Source: an uncultured Barnesiella sp. (GTDB lineage Bacteria > Bacteroidota > Bacteroidia > Bacteroidales > Barnesiellaceae). From it: DNA of 48,137 nucleotides. The DNA lies in contig CALUFO010000019.1 of NCBI GenBank assembly GCA_944320015.1, forward strand, positions 1 through 48,137. Reading direction: 5' to 3'. Of the stretch, positions 1 to 7,372 are shown one piece after another. How positions within the stretch are numbered: the first letter of the stretch is position 1; every line of letters begins with the position of its first letter. The notes beneath the pieces were generated by a model, which did no database searches, was not told the DNA's origin, and worked only from the letters and a program-made list of their open reading frames with translations. The translations under genes and the position numbers were made by a program.

Positions 1-72
1 GGATTCGAACCACCGAAGGCGTAAGCCAGCAGATTTACAGTCTGCCCCATTTGGCCACTCTGGTATTTGCCC
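1..72 (-). tRNA. tRNA-Tyr (GTA), 3' end cut by window edge
   Basis: On the minus strand the sequence folds as a tRNA: acceptor 5' strand GGGCAAA at 72-66, anticodon loop CTGTAAA with GTA anticodon, a long variable arm (GCTTACGCCTTC region) as expected for bacterial tRNA-Tyr, and the T-loop GGTTCGAATCC at the window edge. The 3' acceptor strand lies outside the window. It follows hpf, the order seen in many Bacteroidales ahead of further tRNAs and tuf. Confidence 0.95.
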
Positions 73-149
73 TTTTTCTCAATATTTATTCCCGAAGGGA
101 GCGGCTCTCTTACCGCTTTATTCCCAACTCTTTGGGATTTTCCTCCGAC

Positions 150-202
150 AAATTTGCGCCCGTTCGTCACACATTTAGTCGGTGAGAAACGGGTGCAAAT
201 TT
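150..202. repeat. Inverted repeat overlapping the tRNA promoter
   Basis: Arms 150-170 and 182-202 pair over 21 positions with three mismatches around an 11-base loop. The right arm contains the -7 element of the tRNA promoter. In transcripts reading through from hpf it would form a strong hairpin, but no T-run follows on the minus strand. It could be a weak terminator or processing site for the hpf message. Confidence 0.5.
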
Positions 203-225
203 AGGTATTAATTTTAAATTACAAA
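196..225 (-). promoter_or_regulatory. Bacteroidetes-type promoter for the tRNA-Tyr transcript
   Basis: On the minus strand TTTG (225-222) is followed after 18 bases by TAAATTTG (203-196), a full match to the TTTG/TAnnTTTG consensus of the Bacteroidetes primary sigma factor. The expected start is near 190, giving a leader of about 118 bases before tRNA-Tyr. Confidence 0.75.
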
Positions 226-243
226 AATATCGATGCTTTTTTT

Positions 244-546
244 TTATTTTTCCCGCATCTTTTCTTTGGATTTCAAGAGCTGCTTCACCAATGCTTCGAC
301 GGCGACATCGACTGCCTCCTCAAATGTATCGGCCACTTTGCAAGAGAATATCGCCTCGTTTCTCGGGATTAACACCTTGATTCCCGCCTCTTTATTCTGT
401 GCGGTTTCGGGCTTTACTACTTTTAAAGAGACTTCGACGGCGATGATCCCGTCATAATATTGTTCTAATTTGGAGACTTTCTTCTGAATGAATTTTTCCA
501 ACTTTTCTGACGCATCGAAATGAATCGCTTGAATACGGATTTCCAT
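244..546 (-). CDS. hpf: Ribosome hibernation promoting factor (short form)
   Basis: The 100-residue protein has the length and pattern of the short HPF/YfiA family: start MEIRIQAIHFDAS, a basic helix KLEKFIQKKVSKLEQ, and a second basic helix VDVAVEALVKQLLKSKEKMREK. The family binds the decoding region of the 30S subunit in slow growth and holds ribosomes inactive. It lacks the C-terminal dimerisation domain of long HPF. It sits 14 bases after xerC on the same strand, so it is probably co-transcribed with rpsU and xerC, placing ribosome-related genes together. Confidence 0.93.
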   Translation of the reverse strand: MEIRIQAIHFDASEKLEKFIQKKVSKLEQYYDGIIAVEVSLKVVKPETAQNKEAGIKVLIPRNEAIFSCKVADTFEEAVDVAVEALVKQLLKSKEKMREK

Positions 547-560
547 ACTTCCTCCTTTTT

Positions 561-1442
561 TTATGGCTTCCCTTTGGGGAAAGCCTGGTTATAACTTTGT
601 TTCAGTTCTTCAAACGTTATATGTGTATATACTTCGGTTGAAGCCAACGAATGATGCCCGAGCAACTCCTTGACACTATTTAAACCGGCTCCGTTGTTCA
701 ACATGACCGACGCGAACGTGTGGCGCAGCACATGCGGACTTTTTTTCTCGAGCGTGCAGACTTTCGACAACGCCCGATTCACCAGCCGATAAACCAGTTG
801 CGGATATAGCGGCTCGCCGTTCTTCCTGACAAAAAAGGAATCCGCAGCCGCAACACCAGCTTCCCTGCGGGCGGCCCGATAGTCGGCGATCATATGCGAC
901 AACTCTTCGCCATACGGGATAAGCCGTTGTTTATTCCGTTTACCCGTAACTTTTATCTCGCCGTCTCGCACATCGGCATCCTTCAACCCCATTAGCTCGG
1001 CGCGACGCATACCCGTGTTATAGAACATCGCCATAATGAGCCTGTCGCGGACAGCCTCGAAACCCTCGCCATACGACACGTCGTCCAGCAATTCGTCCAT
1101 AGAGTCTTGCCGCAGATAAACCGGTATCTTTTCGCGCACCTTGGGTATCCGTATATCTTTTACCGGACTCTCTTCGATAATCGACTGTGCCATCAAATAG
1201 CGATAAAACGCTCTCAACGAAGATATTTTGCGGGAGATACTGCGCACCGTCACTCCCTCTTCCGACAACGAGGTTATCCACTCTCGCACCTGCTCGGTGC
1301 TGGCATCTTCCGGAGCGACCTCGGGAGCGAGTTTTTCAAGGAACGTTTTAAACTGAAACAAATCGCCTTTATATGACAATACGGTATGAGTAGAAAGATT
1401 CTTCTCATACCGGATATATCTTAAAAACGATTCGATCAGCAT
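561..1442 (-). CDS. xerC: Tyrosine recombinase, XerC-like
   Basis: This 293-residue site-specific recombinase has an N-terminal SAM-like core-binding domain (about 1-90) and a C-terminal catalytic domain. The expected catalytic residues are visible: Arg146 in TGMRRAEL, a Lys in TGKRNK (168-171), His237 and Arg240 in SPHVLRHTFA, His263 in LLGHHSL and the nucleophile Tyr272 in TEVYTH. XerC/XerD enzymes resolve chromosome dimers at dif. Its fixed location between rpsU and hpf argues for a housekeeping Xer protein rather than a phage integrase. XerC versus XerD assignment rests on family resemblance and is not proven here. Confidence 0.85.
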   Translation of the reverse strand: MLIESFLRYIRYEKNLSTHTVLSYKGDLFQFKTFLEKLAPEVAPEDASTEQVREWITSLSEEGVTVRSISRKISSLRAFYRYLMAQSIIEESPVKDIRIPKVREKIPVYLRQDSMDELLDDVSYGEGFEAVRDRLIMAMFYNTGMRRAELMGLKDADVRDGEIKVTGKRNKQRLIPYGEELSHMIADYRAARREAGVAAADSFFVRKNGEPLYPQLVYRLVNRALSKVCTLEKKSPHVLRHTFASVMLNNGAGLNSVKELLGHHSLASTEVYTHITFEELKQSYNQAFPKGKP

Positions 1443-1446
1443 ATAC

Positions 1447-1471
1447 TCGTAGCTTTTTACTTACGCTACGA
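1447..1471 (-). other. Small hairpin between rpsU and xerC
   Basis: TCGTAGC (1447-1453) pairs perfectly with GCTACGA (1465-1471) around an 11-base loop, four bases upstream of the xerC start on the minus strand. Its position would cover the ribosome loading region of xerC, so a role in translation control is possible. There is no T-run to make it a terminator. Confidence 0.35.
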
Positions 1472-1508
1472 ATATAGGAGAAATTATTGAAAATTCCAAT
1501 AGCCGACG

Positions 1509-1532
1509 GGAATAAAAAATATTTTTTATTCC
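1509..1532 (-). terminator. 24-base perfect AT-rich palindrome over the rpsU stop
   Basis: Positions 1509-1532 are a perfect 24-base palindrome (GGAATAAAAAAT and its complement), which contains the rpsU stop codon. As RNA it can form a hairpin with A-U pairs and G-C ends, with T-rich 3' half. It may act as a weak terminator or attenuator reducing transcription from rpsU into xerC and hpf. Confidence 0.45.
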
Positions 1533-1717
1533 TCGTTCTGTTGGAGTTTTTGAATATAAATGGCCCGCATCATTTTTTTGCGGTTTGTAACAGAGGGTTT
1601 TTCAAACGCCTGACGGTTACGCAATTCTTTTACTACTCCTGTTTTTTCAAATTTCCGTTTGAATTTCTTCAAAGCTTTTTCGATGTTTTCGCCTTCTTTT
1701 ACTGGAACTATAATCAT
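1526..1717 (-). CDS. rpsU: 30S ribosomal protein S21
   Basis: The 63-residue basic protein begins MIIVPVKEGENIEKALKKFKR and contains the family pattern KFEKTGVVKELRNRQAFEKPSV. S21 is a small subunit protein near the anti-Shine-Dalgarno region; in Bacteroidetes the anti-SD is known to be occluded with help from S21, in keeping with the weak Shine-Dalgarno sequences seen throughout this window. A consensus promoter lies 48 bases upstream, and a perfect palindrome overlaps its stop codon. Confidence 0.96.
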   Translation of the reverse strand: MIIVPVKEGENIEKALKKFKRKFEKTGVVKELRNRQAFEKPSVTNRKKMMRAIYIQKLQQNEE

Positions 1718-1764
1718 AATTATTTAAAAAATTAGTTTATTTGTTTCTTTTGGATAATGCGGTG

Positions 1765-1795
1765 CAAAATTATAGATTGTTTTGTGATTAGCAAA
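1765..1795 (-). promoter_or_regulatory. Promoter of rpsU
   Basis: Minus strand TTTG (1795-1792), 19 bases, then TAATTTTG (1772-1765): a full match to the Bacteroidetes consensus. The start would fall near 1759, about 40 bases ahead of the rpsU ATG. Confidence 0.8.
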
Positions 1796-1947
1796 ACTTT
1801 CGACCGCTAAAATATGCCACAAAGATAAAATTTCTCCCAAAAGAGAAATCCCGCCTCATTTTCTCATTGCAATATTTTCACACGCTTTTATCTTCTTTTT
1901 TTTCAAATATGACTACCTTTACACGCAGTTGACATTTTCGAGGCGAA

Positions 1948-2010
1948 CGACAGCGCCAGCCCAAGGTGCGCCCGGGAAAAGCATCTCGCCCCGCCGGGGC
2001 TGGCGCGTCG
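1948..2010 (+). other. GC-rich hairpin in the leader of the aminopeptidase P gene
   Basis: Left arm 1948-1962 and right arm 1997-2010 pair over 14 bases (core GCGCCAGCCC/GGGCTGGCGC) with one bulged A, with a second GC-rich stretch in the loop. It lies about 30 bases after a near-consensus -7 element (TACCTTTA, 1914-1921) and 35 bases ahead of the chosen start at 2046. It is markedly richer in GC than the intergenic DNA around it. Its role is unknown. Confidence 0.5.
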
Positions 2011-2045
2011 CCCGTTTTCAAAGACAAATACTAAATATTCACGTT

Positions 2046-3824
2046 ATGAGCAAATCGACATTACCTCGGCTGAATGCCTTGCGGGAAGAAATGGGGAAAG
2101 CCGGCATCACCGCTTTCATCATTCCGGGAACCGACCCGCACCAAAGCGAATACTATGCCAGCCACTGGGCTGCGCGCACATGGATCACCGGCTTTAACGG
2201 CTCGGCGGGAACGGCCGTCGTCACGACCAATCAAGCCGGCCTCTGGACCGACTCTCGCTATTTCCTGCAAGCCGCCCAACAACTCGAAGGCTCGGGTTTC
2301 GAGCTATTCAAAGAAGGATTGCCCGACACCCCTACTATCGAACAATGGCTATCGACCACCCTGCCGCAAGGCGCGACAATCGCCATCGACGGCACACTTT
2401 TCGGCGCGTCGAAAGCGGCGGCCATGAAACAAGACTTCGAGCGTCAAGGGTTCCGTTTCGTATCCGACTTCACCCCCTTCGACACCATTTGGGAAAATCG
2501 CCCGTCAATTCCCAAGAACGAAGTATTCATTCACGAGGAGAAATATAGCGGCGAATCGGTATCAGACAAGATGTCGCGCATCATGGCGCAAGTACACCAA
2601 GCCGGAGCCGAAGCCTTGCTACTCGCCGCTTTGGACGAAATCGCATGGGCTTTCAATGTGCGGGGCACCGATGTAGAATGCAACCCGGTGGTCATTTGCT
2701 ATGCCTATATCGACGACTCTCGACGCATTCTTTTCATCGACAAAGAGAAAATCGGCAATACTGTAGCCCGATATTTACGAGAAAACGGAGTCGAAATAAT
2801 GCCCTACGAAAAAATATTCGACTTCGCAGCCTCCCTGCCTGCCGGGAAAAAGGTATTTGTCGACCACAACAAGACAAACTACACCTTATTAAATAAACTC
2901 AGTGCGACTCCCGTCCCGGGACAATCGCCCATCGCCCTGCTCAAAAGCATCAAAAACGAAACCCAGCTCGCTGGCACCCGCGAAGCGATGATACGCGACG
3001 GAGTGGCGCTGGTGCGGTTCTTCCGCTGGCTGGAACAAAATATCGACAGCGGCAAAGTGACCGAGATAACCGTCGCCGAAAAACTGCGGGAATTCCGTTC
3101 GCAACAAAGCCTGTATGTAGGCGAGAGTTTCGCCACAATCGCCGGCTTCAACGAACACGGAGCTATCGTGCACTACTCGGCAACCCCCGAAAGCGACGTC
3201 ACCATTTCACGCAAAGGATTCCTTCTCATCGACTCGGGCGCCCAATACCTCGACGGCACTACCGACATCACCCGCACCGTCTCGCTGGGTAGCCTCTCTC
3301 CCCGCCAGAAACGAGATTTCACGCTGGTGATGAAAGGGCATATCGCATTGGCGACCTGCCACTACCCGCAAGGCACCCGAGGCGCCCAACTCGACGCCCT
3401 CGCCCGGCACTTCCTTTGGGACGACCGGCTCAACTATCTGCACGGCACAGGGCACGGCGTAGGACATTTCCTCAATGTGCACGAAGGTCCGCAAAATATT
3501 CGCCTCGAAGAAAACCCCACCCCACTCATGCCGGGCATGATCACTTCGAACGAACCGGGACTATATCGCACCGGCGAGTATGGCATACGCTGTGAAAACT
3601 TAGTATTGACAGTTCCCGATTGCCAAAACGAGTTTGGCACTTTTTACCGGTTCGAAACCCTCACCCTCTTCCCGTTCGACACCGAAGCGCTCGACATATC
3701 GATCATGAGCGAAAAAGAAATCGAGTGGCTCAACAGCTATCACGAGATGGTCTACGACAGGCTCAGTCCCATGCTCGACGAAGAGGAACAACAATGGTTA
3801 CACCGCAAAACAATGGCAATCTAA
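2046..3824 (+). CDS. pepP: Xaa-Pro aminopeptidase (M24B)
   Basis: A cytoplasmic metallopeptidase of 592 residues that removes N-terminal residues preceding proline. Two N-terminal creatinase-like domains (about 1-310) are followed by the pita-bread catalytic domain. The dinuclear metal ligands are visible: Asp in LLIDSGAQYLDGTTDITRT (two aspartates), His in HGTGHGVGHF, Glu in TSNEPG and Glu in GIRCENL. The long form is typical of eukaryotic-like and Bacteroidetes enzymes. I chose ATG 2046 (MSKSTLPRLNALREEM) because the in-frame extension upstream runs through the GC-rich leader hairpin and has no family resemblance. Confidence 0.92.
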   Translation: MSKSTLPRLNALREEMGKAGITAFIIPGTDPHQSEYYASHWAARTWITGFNGSAGTAVVTTNQAGLWTDSRYFLQAAQQLEGSGFELFKEGLPDTPTIEQWLSTTLPQGATIAIDGTLFGASKAAAMKQDFERQGFRFVSDFTPFDTIWENRPSIPKNEVFIHEEKYSGESVSDKMSRIMAQVHQAGAEALLLAALDEIAWAFNVRGTDVECNPVVICYAYIDDSRRILFIDKEKIGNTVARYLRENGVEIMPYEKIFDFAASLPAGKKVFVDHNKTNYTLLNKLSATPVPGQSPIALLKSIKNETQLAGTREAMIRDGVALVRFFRWLEQNIDSGKVTEITVAEKLREFRSQQSLYVGESFATIAGFNEHGAIVHYSATPESDVTISRKGFLLIDSGAQYLDGTTDITRTVSLGSLSPRQKRDFTLVMKGHIALATCHYPQGTRGAQLDALARHFLWDDRLNYLHGTGHGVGHFLNVHEGPQNIRLEENPTPLMPGMITSNEPGLYRTGEYGIRCENLVLTVPDCQNEFGTFYRFETLTLFPFDTEALDISIMSEKEIEWLNSYHEMVYDRLSPMLDEEEQQWLHRKTMAI

Positions 3825-3840
3825 ATCAATACAAATCGAT

Positions 3841-4359
3841 ATGGCACTTATAAAATCTGTACGGGGATTTACCCCGAAAGTCGGAAAGAATTGTTTCCTC
3901 GCCGACAATGCCGTTCTCATCGGCGACACCGTCATAGGCGACGAATGCAGTATATGGTTTGGCGCCGTGCTGCGCGGCGATGTCAATTCTATCCGCATAG
4001 GCAATCGGGTGAACATACAAGACGGCTCGGTGCTGCACACACTCTATGAGAAATCGACTATCGAAATCGGCGACGACGTGTCCATCGGGCACAACGTCAC
4101 CATACACGGAGCCACCATACACGACGGCGCTCTCGTGGGCATGGGCTCGGTCATTCTCGACCACGCCGTCGTAGGCGAAGGCGCCATCGTAGCCGCAGGG
4201 TCGGTCGTGCTGAGTAAAACCGTCATCAAGCCGGGCGAGCTCTGGGGCGGAACCCCGGCCAAATTCATCAAAATGGTCGACCCCGAACAGTCCAAAGAAA
4301 TCAACCAAAAAATCGCCAAAAACTACCTCATGTATTCTACTTGGTACGAAGAGGAATAA
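3841..4359 (+). CDS. Gamma-carbonic anhydrase-like hexapeptide-repeat protein
   Basis: A 172-residue left-handed beta-helix protein with repeated hexapeptides (for example IGDTVIGDE, VGEGAIVAAGSVV) of the YrdA/PaaY/CaiE group. Three histidines in the positions of the gamma-carbonic anhydrase zinc ligands are present: His66 in SVLHT, His84 and His89 in GHNVTIHG. Ends with the C-terminal helix common to this group. Whether it hydrates CO2, breaks thioesters or acylates something cannot be told from sequence. It starts 16 bases after pepP and is followed by a 16-base perfect inverted repeat, so the two genes probably form one transcript. Confidence 0.88.
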   Translation: MALIKSVRGFTPKVGKNCFLADNAVLIGDTVIGDECSIWFGAVLRGDVNSIRIGNRVNIQDGSVLHTLYEKSTIEIGDDVSIGHNVTIHGATIHDGALVGMGSVILDHAVVGEGAIVAAGSVVLSKTVIKPGELWGGTPAKFIKMVDPEQSKEINQKIAKNYLMYSTWYEEE

Positions 4360-4364
4360 ATTCA

Positions 4365-4412
4365 TTTTCCCTGTTCTTTCTCACCCTTTTACCGTGGAAA
4401 GAACAGGGAAAA
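4365..4412 (+). terminator. Perfect 16-base inverted repeat after the carbonic-anhydrase-like gene
   Basis: Arms 4365-4380 and 4397-4412 are perfectly complementary over 16 bases (core TCCCTGTTCTTTC) around a 16-base loop, six bases after the stop. The 3' arm ends in A residues rather than T residues, so it is an atypical terminator, possibly an RNA 3'-end stabiliser. Confidence 0.6.
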
Positions 4413-4435
4413 ACAAGTAAAATAATCGGGAACTA

Positions 4436-4618
4436 CTATCTATATTTCAACCCCTCTAACTCTATTACTTTTATATCGGGAACAAAAGTGTCAATACCAT
4501 TCAAACTCACAGAACTAGATATGACATCTGCATCGATACAGGGGAAGTGGACAGAACCCTTCATTTGAGGAGTTGTCCGATTGCGTCTTACAAATTCATC
4601 AATATACCCAATCCGCTG
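4436..4618 (-). pseudogene. Remnant of an unrecognised gene
   Basis: On the minus strand an open frame of 60 codons runs from just after a stop at 4621-4619 to a stop at 4438-4436. It reads as ordinary protein (GYIDEFVRRNRTTPQMKGSV, then HFPCIDADVISSSVSLNGID) but has only an internal ATG at 4564-4562. This suggests the 3' end of a decayed gene, or a 42-residue small protein from the ATG. I do not recognise the family. It fills the otherwise gene-free interval 4413-4689. Confidence 0.35.
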
Positions 4619-4689
4619 CTATATTCAAGTTATAACCTCACATTATAGGCCATAAGCAAAAGGAAATGCAGCTTTCAACAGACTTTTTC

Positions 4690-4806
4690 TACCTTTGCAG
4701 CGAAAAAAAAACAAAGGCTCGGGCAAATTCGTTTTACCGGACGACTCAGTCACCGAATAAAAAAGTGCGTACCCCGAGCGATCGCAAACCTTTTAATTTA
4801 CAAATT
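4690..4806 (+). promoter_or_regulatory. -7 element and structured leader of the YeiH-family gene
   Basis: TACCTTTG at 4690-4697 matches the -7 consensus; no good TTTG is found at the right distance upstream. The following ~100-base leader contains GGCTCGGG near 4717 and CCCCGAGC near 4774, which can pair over 7 bases and enclose about 50 bases. No known riboswitch class was recognised. Confidence 0.5.
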
Positions 4807-5871
4807 ATGATCAGTGAAAAACGAGGCAACGTGCTGCATGGCATTCTGTTGATTGTCCTCTTCTCATTCTCGGCCTTCTATATCGCCGAAGTTCAATTTA
4901 TCAAAGACCTTTCCCTCAGTCCGCTCATCGTGGGTATCATACTGGGTATGCTCTACGCCAACAGCCTGCGTAACCGCCTGCCCGAGACATGGGTGCCGGG
5001 CATAAAATTCTGCTCGAAACAGATATTGCGCGCCGGCATCGTGCTATATGGGTTCCGCTTGACATTGACCCAAGTGGTCGCGGTAGGTATTCCGGCCATT
5101 ATCATCGACACCATTATCGTGTGCGGCACCATCTTCTTAGGGCTCTTGGTGGGTAAATTACTGAAAATAGACCGCGACACCTCTTTAATGACCTCGACCG
5201 GCAGCGCTATCTGCGGTGCGGCGGCCGTGCTGGGAGCCGAGCCTGTCGTAAAGTGCGAAGGACACAAAACCGCTATCGCCGTCTCGACCGTAGTTATTTT
5301 CGGTACAATCTCGATGTTTCTCTACCCTATCATGTACCGCACCGGATTGCTTGCCGACTTGAACAATACGCAGGTAGCCATCTATACGGGCTCAACCCTG
5401 CACGAAGTGGCCCATGTGGCCGGAGCCGGCAACGCCATGGACCCGACCGACGCTCTGGGCATCGCCGGCACGGCAACGATTACCAAGATGATTCGTGTGA
5501 TGATGCTGGCGCCCGTGCTGGTCATCATGAGCTTCGCTTTGGCTCGCAGCCGTAAAAAAGGGGCGTCCGAAGAGCCCTCGGGAAAGAGCAAAATCACCAT
5601 TCCGTGGTTTGCGTTCGGGTTCATCGGCATCATTTGTATAAACACCCTGTTGCAATCGATTTTGGGAGCGAGCAGCGTGAAAGAGATTCCGTTGAATGGC
5701 ACAATCGAGTATATCGACACCTTCATGCTCACCATGGCAATGACGGCGTTGGGCGCAGAGACAAGCATCGAGAAGTTCAAACAAGCGGGTGCCAAACCGT
5801 TCCTTTTGGCCGCCGTCCTATATGTGTGGTTAGTAGGTGGCGGATATTTGCTCGTCAAGTGGCTGGCATAA
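4807..5871 (+). CDS. YeiH/UPF0324 family membrane protein, putative anion (sulfate) exporter
   Basis: A polytopic membrane protein of 354 residues with about ten hydrophobic segments. The family signature appears: LRAGIVLYGFRLTLTQV, LLVGKLLKIDRDTSLMTSTG, SAICGAAAVLGAEPVV, and TGSTLHEVAHVAGAG. The UPF0324 family (YeiH) is annotated as putative sulfate exporter, but transport substrate is not firmly established. The ATG at 4807 was chosen because the upstream extension from 4666 overlaps the promoter and carries no membrane segment. It stands alone between its own promoter and the converging S4 gene. Confidence 0.88.
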   Translation: MISEKRGNVLHGILLIVLFSFSAFYIAEVQFIKDLSLSPLIVGIILGMLYANSLRNRLPETWVPGIKFCSKQILRAGIVLYGFRLTLTQVVAVGIPAIIIDTIIVCGTIFLGLLVGKLLKIDRDTSLMTSTGSAICGAAAVLGAEPVVKCEGHKTAIAVSTVVIFGTISMFLYPIMYRTGLLADLNNTQVAIYTGSTLHEVAHVAGAGNAMDPTDALGIAGTATITKMIRVMMLAPVLVIMSFALARSRKKGASEEPSGKSKITIPWFAFGFIGIICINTLLQSILGASSVKEIPLNGTIEYIDTFMLTMAMTALGAETSIEKFKQAGAKPFLLAAVLYVWLVGGGYLLVKWLA

Positions 5872-5935
5872 CAACAATATACTTCTAAGGCGGTTCCCCA
5901 GTGAAAATCCCGAAACAGTTTTTTCGCCCGGCCGG

Positions 5936-6439
5936 CTAACTCTTCCGCCGCTTCGTGCCGGAGTGCGGCGTAGCTTTCCGCCCTTGCGAAGGCATAGCTT
6001 TCTTTCCTCGCTCCGCACCGCTCTTAGGAGAACGAGCCGAGTGCGGGCGGGCTATCGGTTCGTTTCTATGGGTATCTGCTCCTCTCGTCGATCCCGCAGC
6101 TTTGCGCTGACCTTGCCGAGATTCCACTTTCGACGTAGCCGTCCGCTCCCGGGAAGCACGCTTAGAGGTAGTTTCCACAGTCGGCTCGACTTTCCGCCGG
6201 GAAGAGCCATAACGACGCAATTTGTATTCGCGTTGTTCCATAGGGATATAATAGAGCGGCTCCCCGTCGATTTTCACTTTATCGCCTTCGGCCACCCGGC
6301 TTCCCTGTTTAGCTACGACTCCGTTGATAGTAACCCGCTCATCGGCGACCAACTTGTCGGCATCTCGACGAGAACAAAACCCCGAATCGCTAATGTATTT
6401 ATTAATGCGCACATCGGTGCGCTCCTCTTTTTTCATCAT
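5936..6439 (-). CDS. S4-domain RNA-binding protein with a basic disordered tail
   Basis: The N-terminal ~65 residues are an S4 RNA-binding domain very like that of RluB/RluF pseudouridine synthases (INKYISDSGFCSRRDADKLV, RVTINGVVAKQGSRV). Instead of a synthase domain there follows a ~95-residue tail rich in Arg, Lys, Ser, Thr and Gly (for example KRASRERTATSKVESRQGQR), probably disordered. It therefore cannot be a pseudouridine synthase, and is more likely an RNA or ribosome-binding accessory protein. It lies 12 bases downstream of murI on the same strand. The S4 call is firm, the function is not known. Confidence 0.82.
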   Translation of the reverse strand: MMKKEERTDVRINKYISDSGFCSRRDADKLVADERVTINGVVAKQGSRVAEGDKVKIDGEPLYYIPMEQREYKLRRYGSSRRKVEPTVETTSKRASRERTATSKVESRQGQRKAAGSTRGADTHRNEPIARPHSARSPKSGAERGKKAMPSQGRKATPHSGTKRRKS

Positions 6440-6451
6440 AATCGATATTAT

Positions 6452-7300
6452 TTATCCCAATACAATATGCTCGGCGACCACCGGCTCGTTAAGAAAAAGA
6501 GTTGCCGCCTCGGAAAATTTTTGCGGAGACTCGGTAGTCAAATAGCGACAACTCCCGCCTTGTGAGCAGCGGCGCTCTATCTCGGAATGACGATGCAGGT
6601 AATCTTCCAGCTTGTCGGTGACCAAAGGGCCTTGCAAAACGACCGAGACCGACGGCGGCAGACAAGCCCTTATCTTGTCGAGCAACAACGGATAGTGGGT
6701 ACAGCCCAGCACCACCGTGTCGATTTTATCGGATTTTGCCAACAGCTCGGCAATATACTTCTCGACAAAATAGTCTGCTCCGGGTCCCTGCGCCTCGTTA
6801 TTTTCCACCAGCGGCACCCACATGGGGCACGCCTGCCCATAGACTTCAAAACGAGGATACATCTTCTTGATTTCCAACTCATACGACTGCGATTGTATAG
6901 TCCCCGGCGTAGCCAGAATACCGATGTGTCCGGTGTGCGACAATTCGGAGAGCGACTCGACCGTAGGCCTGATAACCCCCAACACCCTTTTGTCGGGAGC
7001 AAGTCGGGGCAAGTCGTTTTGCTGTATGCTGCGCAACGCCTTTGCCGAAGCGGTGTTACAGGCGAGAATTACCAACGAGCACCCTTCGTCGAACAGCCGG
7101 AATACCGCCTGCTTGGTAAACTCATAAACGATCTCGAAAGAGCGGGTCCCGTAAGGAGCCCGGGCATTATCGCCCAGATAGAGATAATCATACCGGCAAA
7201 GCCTCCTACGCACCTGTTCAAGGATAGTAAGGCCACCGTAACCCGAGTCGAAAACCCCGATAGGCCCTTTCGCCGTATGTACTTCTGCCGCATTCATCAT
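6452..7300 (-). CDS. murI: Glutamate racemase
   Basis: Makes D-glutamate for peptidoglycan precursor synthesis in the cytoplasm. Motifs include GPIGVFDSGYGGLTIL at the N terminus, the catalytic cysteine in ILACNTASA and the second in VVLGCTHYPLL. I chose the start at 7300 (MMNAAEVHTAKGP, 282 residues); an upstream ATG at 7354 would add 18 residues unlike the family and would cover an inverted repeat. It follows the two skp genes, in line with a transcription unit for envelope biogenesis. Confidence 0.94.
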   Translation of the reverse strand: MMNAAEVHTAKGPIGVFDSGYGGLTILEQVRRRLCRYDYLYLGDNARAPYGTRSFEIVYEFTKQAVFRLFDEGCSLVILACNTASAKALRSIQQNDLPRLAPDKRVLGVIRPTVESLSELSHTGHIGILATPGTIQSQSYELEIKKMYPRFEVYGQACPMWVPLVENNEAQGPGADYFVEKYIAELLAKSDKIDTVVLGCTHYPLLLDKIRACLPPSVSVVLQGPLVTDKLEDYLHRHSEIERRCSQGGSCRYLTTESPQKFSEAATLFLNEPVVAEHIVLG

Positions 7301-7318
7301 TCGACCTATAAATATGGA

Positions 7319-7348
7319 AAAAGGATGATAAACCTTTATCACCCTTTT
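7319..7348. repeat. Inverted repeat upstream of murI
   Basis: Arms 7319-7332 and 7335-7348 match over 14 bases with one mismatch (AAAAGGATGATAAA against its complement) and only two bases between, so this is a near-palindrome of 30 bases. It lies 18 bases before the murI start and could be an operator or a leader hairpin. Confidence 0.45.
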
Positions 7349-7354
7349 ATACAA

Positions 7355-7369
7355 TCCCTCAACGAGGGA
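7355..7369 (-). terminator. Small hairpin after skp
   Basis: TCCCTC (7355-7360) and GAGGGA (7364-7369) form a 6-base stem with a three-base loop, four bases downstream of the skp stop on the minus strand, followed by TTGTAT. A weak terminator at best. Confidence 0.35.
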
Positions 7370-7372
7370 GAT

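Noticed and set aside
1929-2045. N-terminal extension of aminopeptidase P
   Set aside because: It would translate a GC-rich hairpin, begins with TTG close to the promoter, and has no family similarity.
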